DNA of 49,064 bases from a virus. The stretch covers positions 1-49,064 of IMG/VR virus record IMGVR_UViG_3300006790_000028. The stretch is one strand, 5' to 3'. The position numbers were made by a program, and so were the translations under genes. Positions within the stretch are counted from its first letter, which is position 1; each line of letters starts with the position of its first letter. Shown here piece after piece: positions 1-10,403 of the stretch. The notes under the pieces were generated by a model that searched no databases, had not been told where the DNA came from, and saw nothing but the letters and a program-made list of their open reading frames with translations.

Positions 1-1
1 A

Positions 2-124
2 AATCCTAAGAATAAAAATAAAACTACCAATACTAATACTACTACTGCTAATCAACAGCAGCCTCTTCTTAGAAATGGTGGTTATGTTTTAGCTAGTATG
101 ATGTATCCTTTTAATAACTATTAA
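2..124 (+). CDS. C-terminal end of an upstream late gene (partial)
   Basis: An open frame enters from the left edge and stops at TAA 122-124, leaving 40 residues. The visible part is low complexity (Asn, Lys, Thr and Gln rich) and ends in a hydrophobic/aromatic tail, NGGYVLASMMYPFNNY. Strand and position put it in the same late, virion-type operon as the giant genes that follow. The start and most of the protein lie outside the window, so no function can be given. It could be the end of a structural or cargo protein. Confidence 0.6.
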   Translation, partial: NPKNKNKTTNTNTTTANQQQPLLRNGGYVLASMMYPFNNY

Positions 125-189
125 ACTTAAAAGGTTTAATAAACTTATAAAATGTTAATATATTTATAATTTAAAAAATATTTGATAAA

Positions 190-3100
190 ATGGCAAGATA
201 TCCACAAGGTGTAACCTCATTTGTTCCAAGTTATCAGGCTTATGAACCTGATTTTACTACTATGGGTAAAATGTTAAGCATTAGACAAAATCAGTATGAC
301 CAAAATTGGGATAGACTAAATCAGGTATACGGTTCATTATTATATGGAAATACTACACATGAGCAAAGTCAGAAAGTAAAAGATCAATTAAAAAATGAAA
401 TTGATTTCAACTTAAGAAGAGTTGCAGGATTAGATCTTTCTAGAGAACAAAATGTACAACAGGCATTACAAGTTTTTCAACCATTTTATGAAAATAAAAA
501 TTTAATGTATGATATGGCAGCTACTAAAAATAGAGAGACTGCTATATCTAAAGGGATGGGTTATAAGAATGCAACTGATCCAAACTTAAAAGGTTTATGG
601 TGGGCAGGAGGATTGCAAGCTATTGAAGAAAAAACTAAAGATTTTCAAGCAACTCCATATGATCAAATTAGAGAATCTGGATTTAATAATATATCATATA
701 CTCCATGGGTAGACATTAACGGTAGAGCTGAAGAAATAGCAAAAGACTTTGGTGATAGAGTTACTCCAAGCTTTAGTGCAGATGGTAAATGGGTTATTCA
801 TACTAAAAATGGTGAGCAACTAACTGAACCCTTACAAGAGTTATTTAGACTTAGATTAGGAAGTGACCCTGCTGTACAAGAGTTATATTCTACAAAGGCT
901 TATTTAAAAAGAAAAAACTTTATGAATGAGAGAGCTGGAGAATATGGAGGAGATCCTAAAGCAGCTGAGAAAGAATATCTTAAAGAACGTTATGATTTTT
1001 ATAAACAAAGTGTAGAGAATAGAAATAAATCTTTAAGAGAAAGAAAGTCTTATTATGATAATAATATTAACTTATTAAATCAAAGTATTAAGAATAATAC
1101 TGCAACTGCAAATTCTGCAAGCACTCTTAGAGATTTAGAATTAAACAGACAAGTTCTACAAAATTCTTTAGATGAATCTGATCATGCATTAAAAATGGTT
1201 CAGGATGGTCAAAATATATTATCAGGATCACAAGGTCAAAATACTCCTGATTATAAACAATTAGAAACTTTTGTTGATTCATTAGAAGCTAATCAACTTC
1301 TAGGAAATGATTTAGGATTGGCAGCAAGTACTTTTGCTAAAAGAAACTATGAACAAACTATAAAACAAAATCCTTATAAGGTTCAAGAAATAGCTTTTGC
1401 TAATAGTAAGGCATTGAAAAAAATGCAGTTTGAGCATGATGAAAACCAAAGGAGGTTAAAAAATAATGATGCTTTAACACAAGCATATTATAAGAATTTG
1501 GTAGAGGTGCAAAAAACACATCAATACTATATGGATGAAAATGGAGCTATGAGTGTTGTTCCAATAAAGGGAGTTAATGAACCTTATAGTGTACAAGATC
1601 CTAACACTACTCCTCCATCAACAGATTTTCAAGAAGCTGCTGCTGATTATAATACTAAAAAGTTTAGAGATGCAAGTCAATCTGTAAATGAAGGTATAGG
1701 ATTATTAGCACCTTTAGGTCTTACTGAAGAACAACAAAAATCTATATTAGGTGATGGTTACACTTTTGAAACTTTTGATAAGTTACTACAAGAAACTCAA
1801 AAGAAAGGTGCTTCTAATGTTTGGGATATGAAAAGACCTAATGGTGAATCTGTTGGAGACATATCATTTTTATTAGCTGATAAGCTTGAAAGGATGAGAG
1901 TTGCAATCTTTGAAAATAAAGATTATAATGATTTAATAAGTAACAGAGAAACACAACCACGTCTAGATGAATTTGAAATAAAGGTTCAAGAAAACTTTTT
2001 GGATTTGCAGAACATGAATTCCAACTTAACTTGGATGAATAAAACTCATGCAGCAGTAGCAGAGCATGCATCTAAATCAACTAATCCTTCTGAACAAGCT
2101 TATGCATATGCCTATGATGATTTTGGAAATAAAGTAGGTGAAGAACAGTATATACAAAACTTAATAAATAGTAAAGCTATTAGTGCAGAAGCTATGGAAA
2201 AATTTAAAGATCTGGCACGAATGAGAGGCAGGCAAGATCTTATAGATGCTACATCTGAAATAGCTTGGGAGCAGGGACAGTATGGTATGTCTGTTGCAAT
2301 GAAGTTTGGAAATCTTCTTGGAATAGGTACTATAACAGAAGAGGGTCCTGTTCAATGGGGAAAAAATATATTAAGTGTAATTACAGAAAATTGGGATTAC
2401 CCGTCATATGAAGATGTTATAGAAGCCGGTGATGAACTGTGGAAAAATAATAATATAATAGGTAAAGATAGACCTATCTATTACGGAACATCAGTAGGAG
2501 AGGGGGGAGCAGGAGCTGCATCAAGAACAACTTTTATGAATGTTATGCCTAATGGTACTAATTCATCTGTTTATAAATATACATATGGAGGAAATACTGT
2601 AAAGAGATCTATTTATGACAATGTAAATCAAATGGACTTAGGTGATTCATCAAGATTTTTAATATCTCTAAATGGTGTAGGAAGAAGTGCTGGTGATAAA
2701 GTAAATAAAGATGATGCTACTTCAGATAGAAATGCTGGAATGAGTGCTATTTCATTAATGCTAAACAATAGAGAAATGGCAAAATATGATGAGGATGCTT
2801 TAAGAGTTGGAGTATATGGAACTATAGGCTATGAAGGTAATAAATCAGCATACACTTTTAAACCCGGTAAAGAATTTATTGATGCTTATACAACCAAAGT
2901 TGATTCAGAGGGTAATGTGACTCAAGCAGGTTTATGGAGTGCAGAGCAGGGTCAGGCAATACTTACAAATGGTGTTTCTATAATAGGTGATCAAGATATG
3001 TTTGATTCAGATGTTTATGATAAATATTATGGTAGCAGCATTGGTACTCATTTAAATACACAACAAATGAACGATCCTACAAAACCTGCAACATTAACTT

Positions 3101-3432
3101 ACACACATGCTCCAGGATATACACAGACTTTTACAAAAGTTCCTGTTTCAGATTCTTATGAGGTATCTTATACAATGCCTGTTTTTGATATACAACAATA
3201 TTTATTATCTGGAACAATGCCTTCAAGAACAACTTATAATACACAAGCTGGTCAAGGTTCTCTTGATCAACAGTTTGCACAATTTCCAAGTCAGATGAAA
3301 CAGTTTCAACAGTTTAATAATCAAAATGCACAAGCAGTAAGAGGATTTAAAGATAATGGCTTTACAGATAAACAAATTATAGAACTCTGGAATAAGTCAG
3401 GTGGTAACTTTAGTGGTGTAAATAGATATTAA
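190..3432 (+). CDS. P1: 1080-aa putative virion/cargo protein of crAss-like phage
   Basis: This is the first complete rightward gene, 65 bases after the preceding stop. ATG 190 follows an A/T-rich leader, as is usual for Bacteroidetes phages, with no strong Shine-Dalgarno. The protein is polar and rich in Gln, Asn, Tyr and Lys. Helical, coiled-coil-prone stretches occupy about residues 30-460, more beta-like sequence follows, and the C-terminus is Gln-rich (SQMKQFQQFNNQNAQ). I see no catalytic motif and no cysteine. The gene lies directly upstream of the giant RNA polymerase genes, where crAss-like phages encode muzzle and capsid-cargo proteins. A structural or ejected role is therefore inferred from context only. 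Confidence 0.75.
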   Translation: MARYPQGVTSFVPSYQAYEPDFTTMGKMLSIRQNQYDQNWDRLNQVYGSLLYGNTTHEQSQKVKDQLKNEIDFNLRRVAGLDLSREQNVQQALQVFQPFYENKNLMYDMAATKNRETAISKGMGYKNATDPNLKGLWWAGGLQAIEEKTKDFQATPYDQIRESGFNNISYTPWVDINGRAEEIAKDFGDRVTPSFSADGKWVIHTKNGEQLTEPLQELFRLRLGSDPAVQELYSTKAYLKRKNFMNERAGEYGGDPKAAEKEYLKERYDFYKQSVENRNKSLRERKSYYDNNINLLNQSIKNNTATANSASTLRDLELNRQVLQNSLDESDHALKMVQDGQNILSGSQGQNTPDYKQLETFVDSLEANQLLGNDLGLAASTFAKRNYEQTIKQNPYKVQEIAFANSKALKKMQFEHDENQRRLKNNDALTQAYYKNLVEVQKTHQYYMDENGAMSVVPIKGVNEPYSVQDPNTTPPSTDFQEAAADYNTKKFRDASQSVNEGIGLLAPLGLTEEQQKSILGDGYTFETFDKLLQETQKKGASNVWDMKRPNGESVGDISFLLADKLERMRVAIFENKDYNDLISNRETQPRLDEFEIKVQENFLDLQNMNSNLTWMNKTHAAVAEHASKSTNPSEQAYAYAYDDFGNKVGEEQYIQNLINSKAISAEAMEKFKDLARMRGRQDLIDATSEIAWEQGQYGMSVAMKFGNLLGIGTITEEGPVQWGKNILSVITENWDYPSYEDVIEAGDELWKNNNIIGKDRPIYYGTSVGEGGAGAASRTTFMNVMPNGTNSSVYKYTYGGNTVKRSIYDNVNQMDLGDSSRFLISLNGVGRSAGDKVNKDDATSDRNAGMSAISLMLNNREMAKYDEDALRVGVYGTIGYEGNKSAYTFKPGKEFIDAYTTKVDSEGNVTQAGLWSAEQGQAILTNGVSIIGDQDMFDSDVYDKYYGSSIGTHLNTQQMNDPTKPATLTYTHAPGYTQTFTKVPVSDSYEVSYTMPVFDIQQYLLSGTMPSRTTYNTQAGQGSLDQQFAQFPSQMKQFQQFNNQNAQAVRGFKDNGFTDKQIIELWNKSGGNFSGVNRY

Positions 3433-3439
3433 TTAAGAT

Positions 3440-6400
3440 ATGGCTGAAGAATTAGAAAATCAGAATATGCAAGATGTTGCTAATGAGCAAATGAATCAAC
3501 AAATGATGCCTCAGCAAGATCAAGCAAATCAACAAGAGCAATCTGTTGAGCAAAAGGTATTTAATCTTGACAATACTCAAAACGAACCTGTAGATCCAAA
3601 TGTAACATCAACACTTGGTGCAGCACAATTAATGAATAATTTAAATACTTCATTTCCAGCTTTACCTGTAGATAATAAATTTGATATACCAGCTCCTCAA
3701 GTACAAGAAAATGTTGTAGGTCTTCCTGATCAACCTCCTGGACCTTATGCTGTTAAAACTCAAGGGGATGCTTTAGTACAGATGCTTCGTGATCAAAGTG
3801 AACGTACAAGTAGAACAGAAAACAAAGATTTTGGAATGTTCTATAATTATGACAATGGTCCTGATGGAAATGCTTTTTATAAAAGGTATGCTGCATTAGT
3901 TGGTACTTCTGATTCTTTGTTTGGAGGAAAAACTTTTGATAATAAAACATTTGATCAAATAGGGTTTTCTCCATTAAGAAATAATGAAGCTAACTTTAAT
4001 GCACATACTACAGGATGGAATGACTGGGGTAGAATGTATAGACATTCATTTCCTGTTTTATTTAAAAGAGGTTTTGTAGATGGACCTAAAAGTATGATAA
4101 AAGCATTTAGTGGAGATTTTAGAGGTGCTGATCTTGCTGATGCAAAAGAGTATGAAGAAGCCGCAGCTATAGGAATGTCAAGTAAAGATGGTGTTGGCCC
4201 ATGGTTTAATAATACTGTAATGAACTTTGGTTATACTGCAGGTATAATTTTGGAAGCCATAGCAGAAGAATTTGCTCTGAGTGCTATGACTCTTGGTTCT
4301 GGAGGACTAGGAGCTGGAGTACAAGCATCAAGAACTGCTCAACTTATAAAAGGTATTGGAAAAGGTCTTGGTAAATTTGGATCTGGTGGTAAAGCTGTGA
4401 AAGATTTATTAAAAGCAACTAGTACCGTACCTGGTGCAAGAGGTTTATTTAATGGAGTTAAAAAAACTGGAAAGTTTTTCAACCCTTTAGAAAATACTAC
4501 AAGTACTATATCTGCTTTATATAAAGGTTCTAATGGTGGAAAGTATGTAACAGGAATAGCAGCGATGTCAAAAACTGCAGGTGCTTTATATAGAGATATG
4601 AGAGCATTGAACATGGCTGTATCTGAGTCTAGATTAGAAGCAGGAATGGTTGAGAACAAAGTGTTTGATAAACTTTATAAAAAGCACTACAAAGATTTTG
4701 GAGTTAGACCTACTGCAAAACAGCAAGCTGATATGAGAGAGCAAGCTAAAGTAGCTTCTTTATCTACATTTAACTCTAATGCTCCTATAATATATTTAAC
4801 TAATAGATTAACTTTTAGAAACGTGGTATCTCCTAAAGGAGGTTTAAGAAATTTTATAAAAAATACAAGAGAAGATATTTATAAAATTGGTGCTACTGCA
4901 GGTGAAAGAAATTTTGGAACTTTAGGTAAAGTTATTTATAACAATAGTAAAAAAGCTTTTGAGTTTGAAGCTAATAACTTAAAAGGTTTAGCTAAAAGTT
5001 GGTGGAAAAATCCAGGTTATAAAACAGCTGCTAAAACATTAGGCTATTTTAAATCTAATTTCTCAGAAGGATTTCAAGAAAACTTTCAAGAAATAGTAGC
5101 ACGGTCTACTGAAAAATATTACACTGAGGCATTTGAAACAAATGTTGTTTCTTCAAGTTTGTATGCTAATGCAGTAAATGACATGACATTTAAAATACAA
5201 ACAGGAAGTGTACCAACAAATGTTTATAGAGATGAAATTAAGAATGAACTTAGTGCTGAAGGATTTAAAACCTTTGCTTCAGGTTTTGCAATGGGTATGT
5301 TCTCAGCACCTTTAAATCAAGCAATACCTTTTTTAAGTACTCAGTATAATAGAATATATCATAAAGATGAATATGTTAAATGGAAAAGAGATAAATTAAA
5401 AATTACTAAAGAGTTAGCTAAAGACTTAAATAATATAAATACAGGAGATCTTTTAAATCAGAGATTAATGAATGTTGGCATGCAAGATATAATAGCTGAC
5501 ATTTATAAAAATGGTAGCAAAAAAGAAGCTCTTGATGCAGAATTAGAAGGTTTTGTTAAAACTGTTTCTGTAATGAGTAAGACAGGAACGTTTGGTGTCT
5601 TCATTGATAAGTTGGAAGAAATGAAAACTCAAACAGATGAGGAATTAATAGATGATGTTGGTTCATCTGATATCAAAGAAGCTCCAAAGTATAGAGAAAG
5701 AATTGATAGAACTATTGCTAGGTTAAAGTCTATTGATGAAAATCTTAAAACTGCTAGAGAAAAATTAGAAAATCCTGTAACAGATGAAATGATAGAAACT
5801 GCTGCTGATAATAAAGAGAAAGAATCTCTTAAAACATTACAATCAGCTTGGAATAAATCTGTAACAAATTTTGTTTTCTTTAATGAAAGTTTTAAGGATA
5901 CATTACAAAGAATGAATTCTATTCAAACCAACTATTTAAAAGGTGATCTTTTATCAGATGTTGATTATGCTGCTTCTAAAGTAATATTTGAACCAACCAA
6001 AAGAATTAAAGGTCAGATAAATATTTTAAAATCAGAAATAGAAATAGAAGAAAATAAAGATGACACTAATAAAACAAAAGTAAGAGACCTTAAAAATCAA
6101 ATTAAATATTTAGAGGAGTATGAAAAAGCTTACACTGAATTTAATAAGTTTTATAATAGAGGTCCACTTGTTGCAGCTGCAGTTAAGTCTTTAAAAGAAT
6201 CTGGAGTAAAAGAACCTACTGAAGAGCAAATTGAAAAAGAAGTAAATAAGAAAGTAGGGAAGATAGATGATGAAAAGAAACAAGTTTTAATTTTAGGAAA
6301 TCTTAAAAAAGCACATGATGAATATATAAAATCTCTTGCAACAGATGCTGCTGTTCCAATGCTTCAAGAAAATTTAGATAAAGCTTTTAATGAACTTCTT

Positions 6401-9400
6401 GATTTCTATAAGCTTGGAGAAGAGTCATCAATGATGGCTAACTATATAAATATTCTACATGATCCAGGAGAGTTTTTAAAACTTGTAACTGAAACTCAAA
6501 AAGCTCAAGAAGAAGCTCAAGCTAAAATGGAAAGTCTTATAAAAAACTTAATTGATAAACAAGTAAAAAATGTAGAGCATAATCAATTATTAAATACTTT
6601 AGCAAGCCATGCTCCTCCACTATTTTTTGCAGAAGGTCAGTTTATTGACTTTTATAATAATGGTATTGAGCCAACTCATTTCTTAGGTATTGATGGTGAA
6701 AGATATGAAAAAGGATCTCCTGAATATGGTTCAGGATTAGCTCTAGTTAAAAAACAATTAGAGCTTAACAAGATTAAATTATCAAATGTAGATACTGCAA
6801 AAAATATTGAGATGACTCCTGAGATGAAAAAGTCTGTAGAAATGATCAAAGCAGTATTTGCTGATTCTATGGATATAATATCAAGCCAAGGAGTCTATAA
6901 GTTCCAAGGTGTTGACTTTGAAAGAGTTTCTAATATAGTTAATAGTATATATGGTGATTATGGTTATCAAGATATAAATAATAGATTATTTGGTGTAGAG
7001 TTTAATGAGAGTTTTAGTGATCCTGTATTTAATGAAAAATTACAAAGACAGGTAAATAGAGTAGATGAGTCTGGTAATGAAATATTTAACTTTAATGAAG
7101 CTACTATAAACTCTTACATAGATAAGCTTGCTGCAGCTAACTTACCTGGATTTAATACAGCAACAATAAATAATTTAAGATCAGAGCTTTTAAGTTTAGC
7201 AGAAGGTAATATTTTAAATTCAAATCAAAAAGAAATTGATAAGCTTACTAAGCTGAAAGAAAATGAACAGTCTCAGTTTAGAAAAGAAAATTTAGATAGA
7301 GAGATTAAAAAATTGCAAGAAGAGTCTACTATAACTGAAGATTTAAATTTAGAACGTGTAAAACAAGTCATAACAGATATAATTCCAAGAATTACTTATG
7401 AGTCTGGTAGACAAAGAGGGGATACTCTGGATGCTTTGGTTAGAGACTTTTTTGATGCTAGTATTACAGATTTTACTTATGACTCAACTAAAATTACTAA
7501 AGAAGCTTTTGAAACATTGTTTGGTGAAAACGGTTTTTTAACTAAATTAAAAGAAGCTGAGTCTAGAGGTGATATTTATGTATTCTCAAAAAATTTAACA
7601 TTAGCAGATAATAATTTATCAGATAAAGATGGTAATTTATTGCCACCTGCTGCAGGTTCTTTAGATTTAGTTATTGTAGATAAGAGTGGTAAAGTTTATA
7701 TTGCTGATTTAAAAACGGGTTCATTAAATAAATGGAATAGTTATCAGGTAGCATCACCGGGAACTAAACAACAATATAATTATAAAAAGTATTTCCAAAA
7801 TAGTATGCAGCAAAGAGCATATGCAAATCTTCTTTACAATAAAAGTAACGGAATGATTGATGCTGAAACTTTAATACTTCCTGTACAAACTAAAGAAGAT
7901 CCTGAAACTGGTAAAGTTACATTAGCTAGCAAACCTGAACAAGGTGACTTAGTAGCAATTCCTGAAATTCTTGAAGAGGAAATGTTTATTTATGCTGATA
8001 AAGATCTTAAATATATAGACGAAGATAATAATCTTTACATGGTTCTTCAGATTGATAAGAAAATACCTAGAATAGATAAAGGTACTGATCAAAAAGAAAT
8101 GAATGATGAAGAGGTTTTAAATGATGCTATAAAAGAACTACAGTCTGAATTAGAAGAATTAAGAAAAGATGAAACTCCTTCACAAAAAAGAATTAATGAA
8201 GTAGAGTTAGAACTTAAGCAAACTAGAAGTATACTTGCAGAATCAAAATTAACACCTGAACAAAAAGCAAAAAGAGACGCTGATGCTGAACGTACTGCTT
8301 ATAACAAAGCTGTAACTAAAAGAAAAAATAAAGCCTTTAAAGAAATAAAAGAAACTAAATTAATTATAAGTGATAGAAATTCTTCAGGTTACAAAACTAC
8401 TTATACAGATAGTAATGGTGAAGTTTATATTTTAAATGAAATCATTCTTCCTCAAAAAGATAAAGAAACCGGAAAATATAAACCTATTACTGAAGCAGAT
8501 AAACAACGTGCTTATAAAAAAATACAAAGAAGAATATTAAATTTAGCTGACTTTGATAAGAGTGATTATAAAAGACAAGCTAAAGTAGACAATACTATTG
8601 ATAATATTACAGGTAGAACTTTTCCATTCTTTGTTGGTAAAGATGCATTAGGAAATCCTTATGAACACAACCTTACAGTACTCAGTGTTTATGTAATGGA
8701 TGATGGTAACTATAGAATAAGAGCTAAAAATAATGTTAACCAGAATGGTTATGATATGGTTGTTACACCTGACGGTGATGTTGTAAAACATTTTAGAGAA
8801 GGTAGATTTAGTCCATCTGAAAATGAAATAATTTTTAGTGCTGATAGTTTTGCTAGACAAAAAACTGAAGCTGAAAAAGAAGAAGAAAAAGATTCTGTTA
8901 CAGATAAGAGAGCTGACATAGAAAAAAGAAGAGAAATAAGTTTAATAGTAGTAGATCAGCTTTCAGAGGAAGAAGTTAAAGAATTAGATAAATACGATGA
9001 AATTGAAGCAGCAATGCCTATAGCTGGAGATTCTGAAACTGGTTATGAAGCTTACTATTACCCAAATATTAATGAAGAAGTTTATTCAACTGATGACCTT
9101 AGTGAAGAAGATAGTAAAGATATAAACAAAGTAAAAGCTTGGGTAAACGCTAAATATGATGCAGAATTAGCTGCTTTAGAAGCTAAAGGCAAACCTGTTG
9201 CTGAACCAGAATCTTATAAAAATGCTGTTGAAGAATACAAAAAAACAGATTTAGGAGGTGGTACAGAAGCACAAATAGCAAAAGATAATCTTATAAAAGA
9301 AGCTAAAACTAAAGAAGGAAAAGCTTTTGTAGAAGATCAAGTTGATAGATTAGAAAAAAATGATGATGGTACTATTACAGTTTATAGAGCTGGAACTATA

Positions 9401-10390
9401 CAGGAGGGTAATATTCCTGTAACAACAAGTAAACAAACTGCAGAACTTATAGCTGAAGAAAGAAAAGGACAAGGATTAAGTTCAGAAATTCAAGAGTTTA
9501 AGGTTATGCCGAGTGATGTTGCAGCAGTAGTTCCAGGAATAGAATCTGAACTTTTAATAAATATTAATACTGGTAATATTAATAGAATTTCAAATACCGC
9601 TAATAAACAAGAGAAAGCTTTAGAAGAACTTCTAAGTGAAAAAGAACAAATTCAAAATGAGCTTTCTAAAGTAGAAGCTGATTTAGCAAAAACTAAAAAA
9701 GATAAAAGTGAAGGAACTTTTCCTTTTGCAGATAGCATATATAACAAAGCTGTAAAAGACAAGACTACTAAAATTAAAAATTTAAAATATCAAATAGTAA
9801 AGCTTGATAAACAAATAGCTGCTTTAGATAAAAATAAAATAGATTCTACTGACTATGTTGCAAGTATTGAAAACATGCAAGATACTGGAGTCTATGATAA
9901 TTTATTTGATACCTATCAGGCACTAGATAGAGATAAAGTAAACTTAAAACCATCTGAGTATAATATGTATAAATCTCAACTTGATGATTTAGCTACTTTA
10001 GCATTTAATCTAACAGAGTCTGAAAAAATTGATAGCTTTAAAAAGTATGATGTGGTAAATGTTCTTCAAGATAAAAATGGTAAACCTTATTTATCAAGTG
10101 GTGATCAGTTTAGAGTTGTTAATGCAAATGTAAAAGACAATACTATAACTGTTAAGAAAGCAGGTAAAGGAAATAATAAAACAAAAACTATAACTCTTGA
10201 TGGTTATAAGAAAGCTATTCAAGTTTCTGATCCAGGAACTGGAGATAGAAGTTCATCTGAAATAGATAATAATAAAGAATCTAAAACAAAGTTTGAAGAT
10301 TATATAGCAGATAAAGAAAATTTAGATAAATTAGATGGTCAGAATAATCAGCCTGAAGATTATAATGATGACAGTATTTTTAAATGTTAG
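3440..10390 (+). CDS. P2: 2316-aa putative ejected protein with PD-(D/E)XK nuclease-like and ADP-ribosyltransferase-like regions
   Basis: ATG 3440 is 7 bases after the P1 stop and the gene ends in TAG. The N-terminal 100 residues are Gln/Asn/Pro-rich. Residues about 265-350 contain Gly/Ala-rich hydrophobic stretches that might contact membrane. Long charged helices follow at about 640-1100. Residues about 1404-1465 look like a PD-(D/E)XK nuclease: D1409 in GSLDLVIVD, then D1423-L-K1425 in YIADLKTG, then QQRAYANLLY. Residues about 1980-2040 show an R-S-E type ADP-ribosyltransferase pattern: R1983 in VYRAG, T1995-T-S1997, and E2035-S-E2037 followed by LLIN. The only cysteine is the last residue. 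Family context suggests a capsid-packaged protein delivered with the DNA. The two enzyme assignments are motif-based inference. Confidence 0.75.
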   Translation: MAEELENQNMQDVANEQMNQQMMPQQDQANQQEQSVEQKVFNLDNTQNEPVDPNVTSTLGAAQLMNNLNTSFPALPVDNKFDIPAPQVQENVVGLPDQPPGPYAVKTQGDALVQMLRDQSERTSRTENKDFGMFYNYDNGPDGNAFYKRYAALVGTSDSLFGGKTFDNKTFDQIGFSPLRNNEANFNAHTTGWNDWGRMYRHSFPVLFKRGFVDGPKSMIKAFSGDFRGADLADAKEYEEAAAIGMSSKDGVGPWFNNTVMNFGYTAGIILEAIAEEFALSAMTLGSGGLGAGVQASRTAQLIKGIGKGLGKFGSGGKAVKDLLKATSTVPGARGLFNGVKKTGKFFNPLENTTSTISALYKGSNGGKYVTGIAAMSKTAGALYRDMRALNMAVSESRLEAGMVENKVFDKLYKKHYKDFGVRPTAKQQADMREQAKVASLSTFNSNAPIIYLTNRLTFRNVVSPKGGLRNFIKNTREDIYKIGATAGERNFGTLGKVIYNNSKKAFEFEANNLKGLAKSWWKNPGYKTAAKTLGYFKSNFSEGFQENFQEIVARSTEKYYTEAFETNVVSSSLYANAVNDMTFKIQTGSVPTNVYRDEIKNELSAEGFKTFASGFAMGMFSAPLNQAIPFLSTQYNRIYHKDEYVKWKRDKLKITKELAKDLNNINTGDLLNQRLMNVGMQDIIADIYKNGSKKEALDAELEGFVKTVSVMSKTGTFGVFIDKLEEMKTQTDEELIDDVGSSDIKEAPKYRERIDRTIARLKSIDENLKTAREKLENPVTDEMIETAADNKEKESLKTLQSAWNKSVTNFVFFNESFKDTLQRMNSIQTNYLKGDLLSDVDYAASKVIFEPTKRIKGQINILKSEIEIEENKDDTNKTKVRDLKNQIKYLEEYEKAYTEFNKFYNRGPLVAAAVKSLKESGVKEPTEEQIEKEVNKKVGKIDDEKKQVLILGNLKKAHDEYIKSLATDAAVPMLQENLDKAFNELLDFYKLGEESSMMANYINILHDPGEFLKLVTETQKAQEEAQAKMESLIKNLIDKQVKNVEHNQLLNTLASHAPPLFFAEGQFIDFYNNGIEPTHFLGIDGERYEKGSPEYGSGLALVKKQLELNKIKLSNVDTAKNIEMTPEMKKSVEMIKAVFADSMDIISSQGVYKFQGVDFERVSNIVNSIYGDYGYQDINNRLFGVEFNESFSDPVFNEKLQRQVNRVDESGNEIFNFNEATINSYIDKLAAANLPGFNTATINNLRSELLSLAEGNILNSNQKEIDKLTKLKENEQSQFRKENLDREIKKLQEESTITEDLNLERVKQVITDIIPRITYESGRQRGDTLDALVRDFFDASITDFTYDSTKITKEAFETLFGENGFLTKLKEAESRGDIYVFSKNLTLADNNLSDKDGNLLPPAAGSLDLVIVDKSGKVYIADLKTGSLNKWNSYQVASPGTKQQYNYKKYFQNSMQQRAYANLLYNKSNGMIDAETLILPVQTKEDPETGKVTLASKPEQGDLVAIPEILEEEMFIYADKDLKYIDEDNNLYMVLQIDKKIPRIDKGTDQKEMNDEEVLNDAIKELQSELEELRKDETPSQKRINEVELELKQTRSILAESKLTPEQKAKRDADAERTAYNKAVTKRKNKAFKEIKETKLIISDRNSSGYKTTYTDSNGEVYILNEIILPQKDKETGKYKPITEADKQRAYKKIQRRILNLADFDKSDYKRQAKVDNTIDNITGRTFPFFVGKDALGNPYEHNLTVLSVYVMDDGNYRIRAKNNVNQNGYDMVVTPDGDVVKHFREGRFSPSENEIIFSADSFARQKTEAEKEEEKDSVTDKRADIEKRREISLIVVDQLSEEEVKELDKYDEIEAAMPIAGDSETGYEAYYYPNINEEVYSTDDLSEEDSKDINKVKAWVNAKYDAELAALEAKGKPVAEPESYKNAVEEYKKTDLGGGTEAQIAKDNLIKEAKTKEGKAFVEDQVDRLEKNDDGTITVYRAGTIQEGNIPVTTSKQTAELIAEERKGQGLSSEIQEFKVMPSDVAAVVPGIESELLININTGNINRISNTANKQEKALEELLSEKEQIQNELSKVEADLAKTKKDKSEGTFPFADSIYNKAVKDKTTKIKNLKYQIVKLDKQIAALDKNKIDSTDYVASIENMQDTGVYDNLFDTYQALDRDKVNLKPSEYNMYKSQLDDLATLAFNLTESEKIDSFKKYDVVNVLQDKNGKPYLSSGDQFRVVNANVKDNTITVKKAGKGNNKTKTITLDGYKKAIQVSDPGTGDRSSSEIDNNKESKTKFEDYIADKENLDKLDGQNNQPEDYNDDSIFKC

Positions 10391-10403
10391 TAAATAAAAG
10401 GTA

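Noticed and set aside
170-190. Promoter box ATATTTG upstream of P1
   Set aside because: TTTG is present but the TA of the -7 consensus is not in register, and no -33 partner is clear. P1 is probably transcribed from further upstream.
4339-4659. Open frames antisense to the giant genes (for example 106 codons here)
   Set aside because: They lie wholly inside strongly supported genes on the other strand, show no domain and have no leader or operon context.
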